Assembly: GCF_003076135.1 (NCBI RefSeq)
Contig: NZ_QDGZ01000007.1
Span: 1 to 64,000 of the forward strand
Source of the DNA: Nocardioides gansuensis
GTDB taxonomy: Bacteria; Actinomycetota; Actinomycetes; Propionibacteriales; Nocardioidaceae
Length of the DNA stretch: 64,000 bases
Direction: 5' to 3'
Part shown: positions 24,987 through 33,818 of the stretch, in pieces
Layout of the letters: each line of letters begins with the position of its first letter
Numbering within the stretch: position 1 is the stretch's first letter
Translations under genes and position numbers: made by a program
Notes under the pieces: model-generated
What the model saw: the letters and a program-made list of their open reading frames with translations, nothing else
Database searches by the model: none
Told to the model about the DNA's origin: nothing

Positions 24987-26423
24987 CTATGCGCCGAGCA
25001 GTGCGGTGAGCGCTTCTGCGGGCGCAGGACGGTGGAACAGGTATCCCTGGCTGAAGCCGCAGCCGAGTGCCGTGAGGATGTCACGCTGCTCGGCGGTCTC
25101 CACGCCTTCTGCCACGACAGTCATCCCCAGCGAGGTGCCCAGGGTGATGATCGAGGAGATGATGGCGGTGTTGATCGGGACCGGAAGACCCGCGACGAAG
25201 GACCGGTCGATCTTGATCTCGTCGAAGGGGAAGCGGCGTAGATAGTCCAGGGATGCGTAGCCCGTGCCGAAGTCGTCCACAGCCATCGGAACGTGAAGGT
25301 CGCGGAGACCGTTCAGGTCGGATCCCACGTCGTCGATGTGGCGCGCCAGCTGGCGTTCGGTCACCTCGACTCCGAGGCTCCCCGGCTGGAGCCGATGCTC
25401 CTCGAGCAGGCGCTCGAGGACGCGAACCAGTCGGTGTCCACCGAACTGGTTGCAGGAGACGTTCACCCACATCCGTGGCGCCCCCTCCCCGAGGACTCGT
25501 TGCCACTGGGCGGCCTGCTCCACCGCCGTCCTCATGACCCAGTCGCCGATGGGGGCGATCAGGTGGGGGCCCTCGGCAACATCGAGGAACTCTGCCGGTG
25601 GAAGCGTCCCGCGTGTCGGGTGCTGCCACCGCAGCAGCGCCTCAACGGCGACCACCTCCCCGCTGCCCATGCTGTAGAGAGGCTGGTAGTCCAGCCGCAG
25701 CTGCCCATGCTCGAGCGCTTCGCCCAGCTCGATGGCCAGCGGCGCCCGGCGCAGGAGGGTGGCCCGCCTCATGGCGAGGTCCGCGACGCGCGCGGTCGAC
25801 TCCACGGCCGCGTTTGAGGCGGCCTTTGCCCCCACGCCCGAGTTCGCCATCTCGCGCGCGACTTCCCCTGCACTCCGCGCGGCCACGCCCACGATCGAAT
25901 CGGCAGCGAAAGCTGCGAGGGCCGCGCCCTCGGCAGCGAGCGTCACGGCGTCAGCGACCTTGGTCGCAGCGGCATCGGCAAGCCGCGCCTGCCTCATCAC
26001 CTCCGCCGCCACGGTGGACGCCACCGCCGCCGCTACCCGACGTGCCCACTCCGGGTCCACGGCCTCAGGCAGCTCCGCGACGATGCTCTCCAGGGCCGCC
26101 ACGGCAGCAGCTGCGACCTTCGATGCCTGGACCTGGGTCTCGGTCTGGAGAGCTGCCGCCGTCTCAGCGGCTACTTCGGCGGCAGCCGACGCTGCAGCAG
26201 CCACCGTCGCCGCTGTCGCATAACGGGCTCGCGACGCGACCCCCTCGGCGGCACGCGCGGCGGCTTCTGCCGCGGCCGTGAGGTCCTCCGTCAACCTCGC
26301 CGCCGCCGCCGTGTCATGCGCGGCCGTCGCGGCGGCATCTGCTGTGGCCACGATCGCATGGGTCTCGTCGCCGGGGACTTCGTCTGACAAGGTCGAACCC
26401 CCCTCCTCCGCCTCCCCCGCCAC
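24987..26423 (-). CDS. EAL-domain c-di-GMP phosphodiesterase with alanine-rich N-terminal region
   Basis: A 478-residue protein. Residues 1-215 are extraordinarily alanine-rich (repeats such as DAAATAAHDTAAAARLTEDL) and predict one long helical or coiled-coil segment without membrane helices. Residues 225-478 are a complete EAL domain: VEALLRW (EAL), WVNVSCNQF (Asn), VEVTERQ (Glu), VDDFGTGYASLDYL (Asp pair), IKIDRSF (Lys), AEGVETAEQ (Glu) and GYLFHRP, so hydrolysis of c-di-GMP is expected. There is no GGDEF domain. GTG 26423 is listed; TTG 26390 after GGAGGAGGGGGG is an alternative. It follows the WxL genes. Confidence 0.88.
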   Translation of the reverse strand: MAGEAEEGGSTLSDEVPGDETHAIVATADAAATAAHDTAAAARLTEDLTAAAEAAARAAEGVASRARYATAATVAAAASAAAEVAAETAAALQTETQVQASKVAAAAVAALESIVAELPEAVDPEWARRVAAAVASTVAAEVMRQARLADAAATKVADAVTLAAEGAALAAFAADSIVGVAARSAGEVAREMANSGVGAKAASNAAVESTARVADLAMRRATLLRRAPLAIELGEALEHGQLRLDYQPLYSMGSGEVVAVEALLRWQHPTRGTLPPAEFLDVAEGPHLIAPIGDWVMRTAVEQAAQWQRVLGEGAPRMWVNVSCNQFGGHRLVRVLERLLEEHRLQPGSLGVEVTERQLARHIDDVGSDLNGLRDLHVPMAVDDFGTGYASLDYLRRFPFDEIKIDRSFVAGLPVPINTAIISSIITLGTSLGMTVVAEGVETAEQRDILTALGCGFSQGYLFHRPAPAEALTALLGA

Positions 26424-26557
26424 GATCGAAGGAGACCCTTGTGAGGCTATCCAAGGTGGCAGCTTTTCGCGGCCCTTCCTCGCTGATCCATGGATGCTTC
26501 ACCCAGGAGACAGAACGGGGCGCTCCCTCCGGAGACCCCGCGGGCAGTTCGTTGCTC

Positions 26558-27082
26558 TCAGAGGACGGAGTGGGTGATGGTCGCGGAGTAGGTTCCCGCG
26601 GCCATCCCGCCGGGGACGGTCACGTTGATGGTCGGGTTCCAGGTGGCGGAGTTGTCTCCGGTGATCCCGGTCGCGGTGACCGCGGGGGAAACGCCGGTGA
26701 GGTTGGCCGGGTTGTTGGCCGTGTAGGTGGCGGTGCCCACCTTGGTGATCGCTCCCGCGGTGTAGCCGACTGCGCTGGCCGCAATGGCGGGGCCAGAGGG
26801 AGGTGTGAACGCCGTCGAGATGACGCTGGCCACCCAACCCGAGCCTGCCGCTGCGCTCCGGGCGTCGTTGACGTTCACCTGGCCGAGGGGACCGCTGATG
26901 GCTCCCCCTGCCACGGTGTTCGCCCGGGTGCCGAGGCTGCCGGCATCGGCGGGCACGGTGATCGACAGTGAGCCTCCGGTCACGGTGATCGTCGCAGTGG
27001 TCGGCTCCGCCGCGGCAGGGTGCGTGACAGCCAGGGCGAGGGCGACGGCGGCGAGGGGAACGAGGAGATGACGAATACGCAT
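26558..27082 (-). CDS. WxL-like surface protein 1
   Basis: A 174-residue secreted protein. Signal peptide: MRIRHLLVPLAAVALALAVT with AEP cleavage near 25. The mature part is Thr/Ala/Gly-rich beta structure with the two motifs of WxL-type wall proteins: GSGWVASVISTAF around residue 80 and, at the end, ATWNPTINVTVPGGMAAGTY, the C-terminal WxL-like module. WxL proteins of Firmicutes bind peptidoglycan noncovalently and work with a DUF916-type membrane partner, which is encoded directly upstream. Paralogue of the gene at 28221. Confidence 0.75.
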   Translation of the reverse strand: MRIRHLLVPLAAVALALAVTHPAAAEPTTATITVTGGSLSITVPADAGSLGTRANTVAGGAISGPLGQVNVNDARSAAAGSGWVASVISTAFTPPSGPAIAASAVGYTAGAITKVGTATYTANNPANLTGVSPAVTATGITGDNSATWNPTINVTVPGGMAAGTYSATITHSVL

Positions 27083-27118
27083 GGTGTTTGTCTTTCTCTC
27101 AGAGAGTGGATGGTGCGG

Positions 27119-28207
27119 TTATCGCGCATGCCTGCGCGGCACAGCGCTCGCGGCTGGGGTGAGTGGGCCGGTGACGGGCAGCTCCGGCTCGGTGTTGGCC
27201 ATCCGGGCTCGCCTGATGCGGCGAGGTCGGGCCACCCGTGTCCAGACCAGAGCCAGCAGGGCGAGCGCGAGGACGAGAGCTCCGGCCCAGTACCACAGCT
27301 GGTGCCCATCGGGGTCGGCCCGCACGGCCTCGCCGGTCTGAGCGGCGTCGGGGAAGGTGATCGTCGCGTGGGCTGACTCCGTCAGGAGCCCGCTCGTGAT
27401 CTCGATCTCGGCCTGCCAGGGACCGTTGGGCAGCTGCTCGTCGAGCTCGACGTTCACCGGGGCGGTCTGGCCGATGCCCAAGGTGGTGCCCAGGTCGACG
27501 GGGAACGGTCCGGCGGAGAGTCCGCCGGGTCCGTCGGTGAGGTCCAGGGTGCCGCTGAGGTCGAGGGCTCGGCCGCCGGTGTTGTGGACGATCGCCTGGA
27601 CCATCGGGCCTCCAGCTGCGCTGCGGGCGGCGACGAACGACTCGATCGTGAAGTTCGAGGCCGGTTCGCCGCCAGGGCCCACGGAGAGGTAGACACGGAT
27701 GCCGACCCGGCTCACCTGGGTGACGCCGTTGCCGTCGGCCGCACCCGAGGTCGTCTGCGCCCAGATGACGGCGTACTGCTCACCGGGCGCGGCATCGGCT
27801 GGTACGTCGATCTCGACGGCAACGTTTGCCTTCTCGCCGGCGGCGAGGGTGAGCTCGGGGCGACTCACGCCCATCCAGGTAGACAGCTCGTTGGGTGTGT
27901 CGGCTTCGAGGCCCACGAACGAGCCGTCGACCAGGTCAGCCGCGGCGGCGTAGACCGCCACCCGAGCGTTGCCCCCGGTGTCATTGGAGACCTCGATGCG
28001 GCGTCCGATCACGGTGCCGGGTGCGACGTGGTCGATGATGTAGACGCGTGCGCGGGGGTTGTCGCGGGCGGCGACGGGTGCGTCGACAAGCCGGATTCCG
28101 ACACCGGTGTGCTCGTCGTCGGGGGCAGCATCGGGCGTGCCGAAGGCGCCGGTGGCCGGGAGGAGTGTCCCGGCCACCAGCGCGATCAGGGTGAGCAGTC
28201 GTCGCAT
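27119..28207 (-). CDS. WxL-partner membrane protein (DUF916-like)
   Basis: A 362-residue protein with a signal peptide (MRRLLTLIALVAGTLLPATG), two immunoglobulin-like beta domains (DHVAPGTVIGRRIEVSNDTG, LAAGEKANVAVEIDVPADAA, then VQAIVHNTGGRALDLSGTLD), one C-terminal membrane helix (WYWAGALVLALALLALVW) and a basic cytoplasmic tail. This is the architecture of the peptidoglycan-binding DUF916/DUF3324 proteins that accompany WxL proteins. It lies between the two WxL genes in the same direction (13 and 36 bases), making a three-gene operon. It probably docks the WxL proteins at the cell wall. Confidence 0.75.
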   Translation of the reverse strand: MRRLLTLIALVAGTLLPATGAFGTPDAAPDDEHTGVGIRLVDAPVAARDNPRARVYIIDHVAPGTVIGRRIEVSNDTGGNARVAVYAAAADLVDGSFVGLEADTPNELSTWMGVSRPELTLAAGEKANVAVEIDVPADAAPGEQYAVIWAQTTSGAADGNGVTQVSRVGIRVYLSVGPGGEPASNFTIESFVAARSAAGGPMVQAIVHNTGGRALDLSGTLDLTDGPGGLSAGPFPVDLGTTLGIGQTAPVNVELDEQLPNGPWQAEIEITSGLLTESAHATITFPDAAQTGEAVRADPDGHQLWYWAGALVLALALLALVWTRVARPRRIRRARMANTEPELPVTGPLTPAASAVPRRHAR

Positions 28208-28220
28208 GTGGTTTCGGACC

Positions 28221-28730
28221 TCAGACGACCGAGGTCGTCACGGTGCCGGAGTAGCTGCCGGCGAGAGCCCCGGCAGGCATCGTCACGTTCAGCGTGGGCG
28301 CCCACGACGCGGTGTTGTTGCCGCTCAGGCTCGTCGGCGCGACCACGGACGTCGCGATGCCGGTGAGGGTGGTCGCCGTGCCATCGGCGACGGTGATCGT
28401 CCCGGTCTCGGTGACGGTGCCCCCGACGTAGCTGACCGCGGTGGACGACGAGCCACCCGCGCCCGTGAAGGCGGTCGACGCGCCGCTTGCGGTCCAGTTT
28501 GCGACGCCGCCACGTGCATCGGTGACCGAGGCCGGGCCCAGGTTTCCCGTGATCGTCGTGGTGCCGGAGGCGGCGTTGGTCAGGGTGGCGGTGGCCGGCA
28601 CGGAGAGGGTCAGGCTCCCGCCCGTGAGGCTGAAGGTGGTTCCGGTGTCCGCGGCCATGGCCGCGGTAGGAAGGAGTGCCACGGCGGATGCGCTGAGCGC
28701 CAGGGCGCCAAGCAGACGGAATGGGTTCAT
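28221..28730 (-). CDS. WxL-like surface protein 2
   Basis: A 169-residue secreted protein, paralogue of the one ending at 27082. Signal peptide MNPFRLLGALALSASAVALL ending AMA. The mature sequence has strand-turn repeats (GTTFSLTGGSLTLSVPATAT), the first motif VANWTASGASTAFTGAG and the C-terminal module NTASWAPTLNVTMPAGALAG then SYSGTVTTSVV. First gene of the three-gene WxL operon. ATG 28730 was chosen because the signal peptide begins there; a longer frame starts at 28829. Ribosome site weak. Confidence 0.75.
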   Translation of the reverse strand: MNPFRLLGALALSASAVALLPTAAMAADTGTTFSLTGGSLTLSVPATATLTNAASGTTTITGNLGPASVTDARGGVANWTASGASTAFTGAGGSSSTAVSYVGGTVTETGTITVADGTATTLTGIATSVVAPTSLSGNNTASWAPTLNVTMPAGALAGSYSGTVTTSVV

Positions 28731-28907
28731 AGGAGTGCTGTCCAGCTTCCGGTTGTGGACCGCGTTGCCAGAGTCGAGACCGACCTGGTCGCTGAGCAGA
28801 CCCCCGAGAAGACAGGACGGCGCACTCACCTCATCTCTGAGGTCGCGTCGTTACAACAGGGGTGTCGGCTTCCAGCCCCCTCCCCTTGAGGGTCCACGCG
28901 GAAGGTC

Positions 28908-30206
28908 TCACATCCCGGACGGCCGGCTTCCCTGACCGCGTCGGGCCAGCAGCGCGGCGACCACTTCCGGGCCGGCGGGCCGGGCCAGGAGATAGCCCTG
29001 GCCATAGCGGCAGCGGATCGCCCTGAGGTGGGCCACCTGCACGTGCTCCTCGATCCCCTCCGCGACGATCTCCAGTCCGCTGGACCGCATCAGGCCGAAG
29101 ATGGCGCGGGTCAGGGCGTACTCGTCGGGGGAGGCGGCCACGAGCGAGGTCAGCGACCTGTCCAGCTTCACCATGTCGACGGGGAGCTCCCGGAGGTAGC
29201 TGATCGAGGAGTAGCCGGTCCCGAAGTCGTCGATGCCCAGGGCGACGCCGATCTCCCGGAGCTCCTCGAGACGCGGCACCGACCCGTCGTCCGCGGTCAT
29301 CAGTCCTGTCTCGGTGATCTCCAGCAGCAACTGCTCGGCCGGTACGCCGTGCCGGTCCAGGGCGTCGACGACCTGCGCCACGAGCCGTGGTTGCCGCATC
29401 TCGAGCGGGGATAGGTTCACGTGCAGCCGGAAGCCCGTGCCCACCAGCCGCTGCCACTGGGAGAGCTGCGAAACGGCCGCATCGAGGACCCAGCAGCCGA
29501 GGTCGGCGATGAGGCCGGTCTGCTCGGCCACGGGGATGAAGTCGGCCGGCGACACCACCCCTCGTTGTGGGTGCCGCCAACGCACGAGGGCCTCCGCCCC
29601 CACGATCGTGTCGTGTTCGAGGTCGAAGACCGGCTGGTAGCTGAGGAACAGCTCCCCCTCCTTGGCCAGCGCCTCGGCGAGGTCCACGGCAGTGCCCATC
29701 CGGGCGGCCAGGCCGTCGCGAAGTCCCGGCCCGAACGCCTCGACAGATCCAGGTCCGCGCGAGGCCGCGGCGACGAGCGCGGTGTCGGCGTCACGGACCA
29801 GTGCCTCGGCCCCGACCGGCGCGGCGATGGCCATCGCCACGCCCACGTTGGCCGACAGCCGCGCGGATCTGGTGCCGTCGATCGGCGCCCCGACCACCTC
29901 CACCACCCGCTCGGCGAGCCGGATCGCCTCGTGCTGGTCGTGCCCAGGGCAGACCAGGGCGATGCTGTCCGCATCCAGCGGGACCACGGTCACGCCCTCC
30001 GCGTCCAGACCGGCGAGCCGGGCCCGGACCTCAGCGACAGCCGCCGCGGCGGCGGCCCGGCCGTCGATGCCCCGGACCGCATCCAGCCCCAGCAGGCCGA
30101 CGACGAGCAGCGCTGTGGGCTGCGGACGCTCCGCGGCGTGCGCCAGCGCGGCTGCGATGGCGGGGGCACCGTCCCAGTCAGCGCCCGACACCGGCGTCGT
30201 CGTCAC
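28908..30206 (-). CDS. Degenerate GGDEF plus EAL phosphodiesterase
   Basis: A 432-residue protein. Residues 1-175 form a GGDEF fold whose signature is lost (PLDADSIALVCPG where LGGDEFxxL is expected), so it cannot make c-di-GMP. The EAL part is intact: GAEALVRWRHP, HVNLSPLEM, LEITETGLM, GIDDFGTGYSSISYL, VKLDRSL and AEGIEEH. GTG 30206 overlaps the stop of the response regulator (GTGA), so it is the third gene of a kinase - regulator - phosphodiesterase operon and is probably the output enzyme of that pathway. Confidence 0.9.
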   Translation of the reverse strand: MTTTPVSGADWDGAPAIAAALAHAAERPQPTALLVVGLLGLDAVRGIDGRAAAAAAVAEVRARLAGLDAEGVTVVPLDADSIALVCPGHDQHEAIRLAERVVEVVGAPIDGTRSARLSANVGVAMAIAAPVGAEALVRDADTALVAAASRGPGSVEAFGPGLRDGLAARMGTAVDLAEALAKEGELFLSYQPVFDLEHDTIVGAEALVRWRHPQRGVVSPADFIPVAEQTGLIADLGCWVLDAAVSQLSQWQRLVGTGFRLHVNLSPLEMRQPRLVAQVVDALDRHGVPAEQLLLEITETGLMTADDGSVPRLEELREIGVALGIDDFGTGYSSISYLRELPVDMVKLDRSLTSLVAASPDEYALTRAIFGLMRSSGLEIVAEGIEEHVQVAHLRAIRCRYGQGYLLARPAGPEVVAALLARRGQGSRPSGM

Positions 30207-30667
30207 GTTCGGCTCTCCCGGGTCGACGTGGTGCTCTGGGCGGGGCGCTGCAGCGCCCACGGAAGGCCGAGGTCGTGCAACACGTCGAGCAGCGCCTCGA
30301 ATGCGATCGGCTTGACCAGGTACGCCGCGGCGCCGAGCTCGTGCACCTGCTCGATGTCGCGACCCTCGGTAGAGCCGCTCATCACGACGATCGGGATGTC
30401 CGCAAAGTCCTCGTGGCCTCGCACCCCCTCGAGCAGCTCCATGCCTCCCAGCCCGGCGAGGTGCAGGTCGGTGATCACCGCGGCTGGCAGCGGATGGCGT
30501 CGCCGGTCCGCGTACTCTCCCTCCCCGAAGAGGTAGGCGAGCGCCTCGGCACCGTCGCTGACGGCGTGCACCGGGTTGACCAGGCCGCCCTTGGCCAGGA
30601 ACCGCCGGACCAGCAGCACGTGCGAGGGGTCGTCCTCGGCGAGCAGGATCGGTGGGTTGTCGGTCAC
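30203..30667 (-). CDS. Single-domain response regulator (Rcp1-like)
   Basis: A 154-residue receiver. ILLAEDDPSHVLLVRRFLAK holds the acidic pair, AVITDLHLAGLGGMELLEGV the phospho-acceptor Asp, VMSGSTEGRD the Thr/Ser and AYLVKPIAFEALL the Lys. The long alpha4-like insertion (EGEYADRRRHPLPA) is typical of Rcp1-type regulators that serve phytochrome-like or hybrid kinases. No output domain. ATG 30667 overlaps the hybrid kinase stop (ATGA) and its own stop overlaps the EAL gene. Confidence 0.9.
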   Translation of the reverse strand: MTDNPPILLAEDDPSHVLLVRRFLAKGGLVNPVHAVSDGAEALAYLFGEGEYADRRRHPLPAAVITDLHLAGLGGMELLEGVRGHEDFADIPIVVMSGSTEGRDIEQVHELGAAAYLVKPIAFEALLDVLHDLGLPWALQRPAQSTTSTRESRT

Positions 30668-32940
30668 GACATGCCTCCCCGGTCGGTGAGCACGGTGCTG
30701 ATGGTGCGCCAGAACTCCTCGGCGTCGATGGGCTTGGCCACGAAGGCGTCGGCGCCCATGCTCCGGAAGATCGAGGCCGACTTCTCCATCGCGTCGGCCG
30801 AGACCACGATGACCGGGATGCCGGCCGTCTGCGTGTCCGCGCTCAGCTCGCGCAGCACGTCCTCGCCGAGCATGTCGGGCAGGTGCCGGTCGAGCAGGAC
30901 CAGGTCCGGCCGGTGCCGACGGGCGAGGTCCATGGCCTGGTGACCGTGGGTCGCGACCACCGGCCTGGGGGTGCCTGCCACTCGCAGCAGCTCCTCGACC
31001 AACCGGCGGTTCGCCTCGTTGTCCTCCACGTGGAGCACCGACAAGGGGCCCAGCGCCCGCAGCTGCTCAACCGCTGAGCCTCCCGCGCCCTCGGCGGCGA
31101 GCAGCGCGACGCCATCGCCGGCATCGGGCATCTCCACCACGAACGTGCTGCCGGACTCGCCGGTCTCCCCCAGCGTCAGCCGACCGCCCATCGCCTCGAC
31201 CAGGCTGCGCGAGACCGCCAGCCCGAGCCCGCTCCCCTCGATCTCCGCGGTGCGCTCGTCGCTGCGCGCGAAGGGCAGGAACAGGTCGTCACGCTGCGTC
31301 GCGGCGATCCCGATCCCGGTGTCGCGGACCGTCAGGAGGACCCGGCCGTCGGCAACCTTCCAGTCCACCTCGACCCGGCCACCGGGGCGGTTGTACTTGA
31401 TGCCGTTGGACACCAGGTTGATCAGCACCTGCTTCATCCGGCGGCGATCCACCATGGCGTGCACGGCGCCGCCCGCGCCCGACGTGATCAGGTCGACCCG
31501 GTGCTGGCGAGCGAGTGGACGCGTCAGCTGGATGGCCTCGTCCACCACGTCGACGAGGCGGGTGGGCTCGACCGACAGCGACAGCCGACCCGACTCGATC
31601 CGGGCGAGGTCGAGCACGTCGTTGACCAGCGCGAGCAGGTGGCGCCCGCCCTTGAGGATGTGGTCGACGCTCTCGCGCTGCTCGTGGTCGAGATCGCCCA
31701 TGTCCAGGAGCTGGGCGAAACCCAGGACCGCATTGAGCGGGGTCCTCAGCTCGTGGCTCATCCGGGAGAGGAAGTCGTCCTTGGACCGGTTGGCCTGCTC
31801 GGCCAGCTCCTTCGCCGACTCGAGGGCTGACTGTGCCTCGACCCGGGCCGTCACGTCGGCGACGACACCCACGACCGTGCCGGCCTCGTGGCCCTCCTCC
31901 GCCGGCTCCTGTCGCGACCGCACCTCGAGCCAGCGCGTGTCGCCTTCGCGTGTGACCACGCGGAAGTCGCCGTTCGGGAGCCGGGACACGGTGTTGTCCT
32001 CGCCGGGCGAGAGGTACTCCCGAAGGAGGTCCAGCGACGTCGTCACCGCCGGGCCCTCCAGGCCCACCGCACCGAGCAGCGCAGGCTCGCCCCGGAGCGT
32101 GATCTGGTTGTCCGGGCGGACCTGGAAGATCACCATGCCGCCGGCCTCGAGTGCCAGGTCGAGCAGGTCGTCCTTCTCCCGGATGGAGACATGCGCGGTC
32201 TCGATGGTGCGGGCCAGTGCGCCGATCTCGTCGTCGCCGCCCGGCTCGGGGAGGAGCACCTGGTCGGCACCCAGCCGCTGCGCGTTCGCCTGGAGGCGGG
32301 CAAGACGTCCGACCACGCCGCGGGAGAGGAACCACACCGCGACGAGGCCCCCGACGAGGCCGACCGCCCCGATGAGCACGACTGCGGCGGTGATCACCGC
32401 ATTGAGACGGTCGGCAGCCTCCCGTGCCGACCTGAAGCGCTTGCCCTCCTCCCGGGTGACCCGGTCGAGCACGACGGCCAGCTGCTGCTGCTCCGTCCTG
32501 GCGGCAGCCGCGAGCCGGGCGCCCTCACCCTCCGCGGGGTCTCCATCCACGAGGGACCGCAACCTGGCGTCGTGCTCGTCGACGGCCTTCCTGACCTGGG
32601 CCATCGGTCTGTCGGCGAGGCGGTTGTCGAGGCGGGCCTCGGCGCTGGACCTCTCCGCGACGGCCTCGGCGAATTCGTCGAGCCACCGCTGGTCGCCGGT
32701 CTGCCGGTAGGACAGGGCAGCGAGCTGGGCGGCCTGGGAGACGGACCCGAGCTGCTCGAGGGCCAGCTCGTTCTGCAGCGCCCGGATCGAGATCTCGCGG
32801 GTGTCCAGGGCGTACTGGCGCACGAGGAACGTCACGGCCGTGAGCACGACGACCGCGACGAAGGGCACGGACACGGCCAGCAACATCCGCCGCCGGAGGG
32901 ATCCCCGCATCCAGCCTGTCGTACGCGCTCTGACCCTCAT
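30664..32940 (-). CDS. Hybrid sensor histidine kinase (CHASE3-like, HAMP, PAS, HisKA, HATPase, REC)
   Basis: A 758-residue membrane kinase. Helices at about 19-40 and 183-205 enclose an all-helical extracellular sensor (CHASE3-like). HAMP follows to about 255, a PAS segment to 370, HisKA with SHELRTP (His396), ATPase N box NLVSNGIKYNRPGG, G1 DTGIGIA, G2 GSGLGLA, and a C-terminal REC domain (LSVLHVEDNEANRRLVEELL, acceptor Asp684 in VLLDRHLPDM, Lys in AKPID). ATG 32940 follows AGGGGGG; a longer frame begins at 33024. It heads the operon with the Rcp1-like regulator and the EAL enzyme. The signal is unknown. Confidence 0.92.
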   Translation of the reverse strand: MRVRARTTGWMRGSLRRRMLLAVSVPFVAVVVLTAVTFLVRQYALDTREISIRALQNELALEQLGSVSQAAQLAALSYRQTGDQRWLDEFAEAVAERSSAEARLDNRLADRPMAQVRKAVDEHDARLRSLVDGDPAEGEGARLAAAARTEQQQLAVVLDRVTREEGKRFRSAREAADRLNAVITAAVVLIGAVGLVGGLVAVWFLSRGVVGRLARLQANAQRLGADQVLLPEPGGDDEIGALARTIETAHVSIREKDDLLDLALEAGGMVIFQVRPDNQITLRGEPALLGAVGLEGPAVTTSLDLLREYLSPGEDNTVSRLPNGDFRVVTREGDTRWLEVRSRQEPAEEGHEAGTVVGVVADVTARVEAQSALESAKELAEQANRSKDDFLSRMSHELRTPLNAVLGFAQLLDMGDLDHEQRESVDHILKGGRHLLALVNDVLDLARIESGRLSLSVEPTRLVDVVDEAIQLTRPLARQHRVDLITSGAGGAVHAMVDRRRMKQVLINLVSNGIKYNRPGGRVEVDWKVADGRVLLTVRDTGIGIAATQRDDLFLPFARSDERTAEIEGSGLGLAVSRSLVEAMGGRLTLGETGESGSTFVVEMPDAGDGVALLAAEGAGGSAVEQLRALGPLSVLHVEDNEANRRLVEELLRVAGTPRPVVATHGHQAMDLARRHRPDLVLLDRHLPDMLGEDVLRELSADTQTAGIPVIVVSADAMEKSASIFRSMGADAFVAKPIDAEEFWRTISTVLTDRGGMS

Positions 32941-33032
32941 GGCCCCCCTGCCCGAGAGAGCGGCCCCGATGACGACTGGTCCGCCGAGAGTGGTGGTGAG
33001 TCCTTGTCCCGCCAGTCTAGGCACTCATCCAG

Positions 33033-33818
33033 TCAGGCGAGGCCGGTTACGCCGAGGTACGCCCTCCAGAGGTCGCCTCCGACGGCCAGGCCCAGCCCTG
33101 CGCCGGCGAGCATGAACGGGCCGTGGGGGACGCTCGCGCGACGGCCGGCGCCCGCGAAGGCGACCAGGCCGAGCCCGACGACAGCACCGATGACGAAGCC
33201 GGCGAGCAGCCCGGTCACGGTCGAGCCCCAGCCGAGCCAGCCCAGCACCAGCCCGAGGACCGGCGCCAGGGCGACGTCACCGAGCCCCATGCCGCGTCCG
33301 GCCGTGGCGAGCCAGATCCCGCCATAGACGGCCAGCCAGAGCACGGCGGCGAGCAGCGCACCCGGCAGCGGCTGCGGGCCCCTGACCCACACATCCAGCA
33401 GGAGCAGCAGCGAGCAGCCCATGCCTGCAGTCGCCGTGATGGCGAACGGCAGCCGCTGGTGCTCCAGGTCGATGACGAACAATGCGACGCCGGCGCCGGC
33501 GAGCAGGAGCAGGGCCGGGAGGTACGCCGCCGGGCCGGTCACCGCGGCCAGCGCGGCGAACGCGAGCCCGGTGGCCAGCTCGACGAGCGGGTAGCGCACG
33601 GACACCGGCGCCGCGCAGTGGCGGCAGCGCCCGCGCAACAGCAGCCACGAGACGACTGGCACGTTGTCGCGTGCGGCGACGGGCCGACCGCACGGCGGGC
33701 AGCTGGAGCGGGGACGGACCACGGAGAGGCCAGCCGGCACCCGGTGCACGACGACGTTGAGGAACGAGCCCACCAGCAGGCCGAGCAGTCCACATGCGGC
33801 CACGAGCAGCCCCGTCAT
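33033..33818 (-). CDS. pilD: Type IV prepilin peptidase / methyltransferase
   Basis: A 261-residue polytopic aspartyl protease that cleaves type IV prepilins at Gly and methylates the new N terminus. The N-terminal cytoplasmic zinc loop has four Cys (CPPCGRP and CRHCAAP). Active-site Asp residues are in FVIDLEHQRLPF and GMGLGDVALAP (GxGD). About eight hydrophobic helices. ATG 33818 overlaps the preceding stop (ATGA). It is the only prepilin peptidase visible, so it may serve the pilins of this locus and perhaps the Tad pseudopilins too. Third gene of the operon driven from the CTCAAG promoter at 35199. Confidence 0.93.
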   Translation of the reverse strand: MTGLLVAACGLLGLLVGSFLNVVVHRVPAGLSVVRPRSSCPPCGRPVAARDNVPVVSWLLLRGRCRHCAAPVSVRYPLVELATGLAFAALAAVTGPAAYLPALLLLAGAGVALFVIDLEHQRLPFAITATAGMGCSLLLLLDVWVRGPQPLPGALLAAVLWLAVYGGIWLATAGRGMGLGDVALAPVLGLVLGWLGWGSTVTGLLAGFVIGAVVGLGLVAFAGAGRRASVPHGPFMLAGAGLGLAVGGDLWRAYLGVTGLA

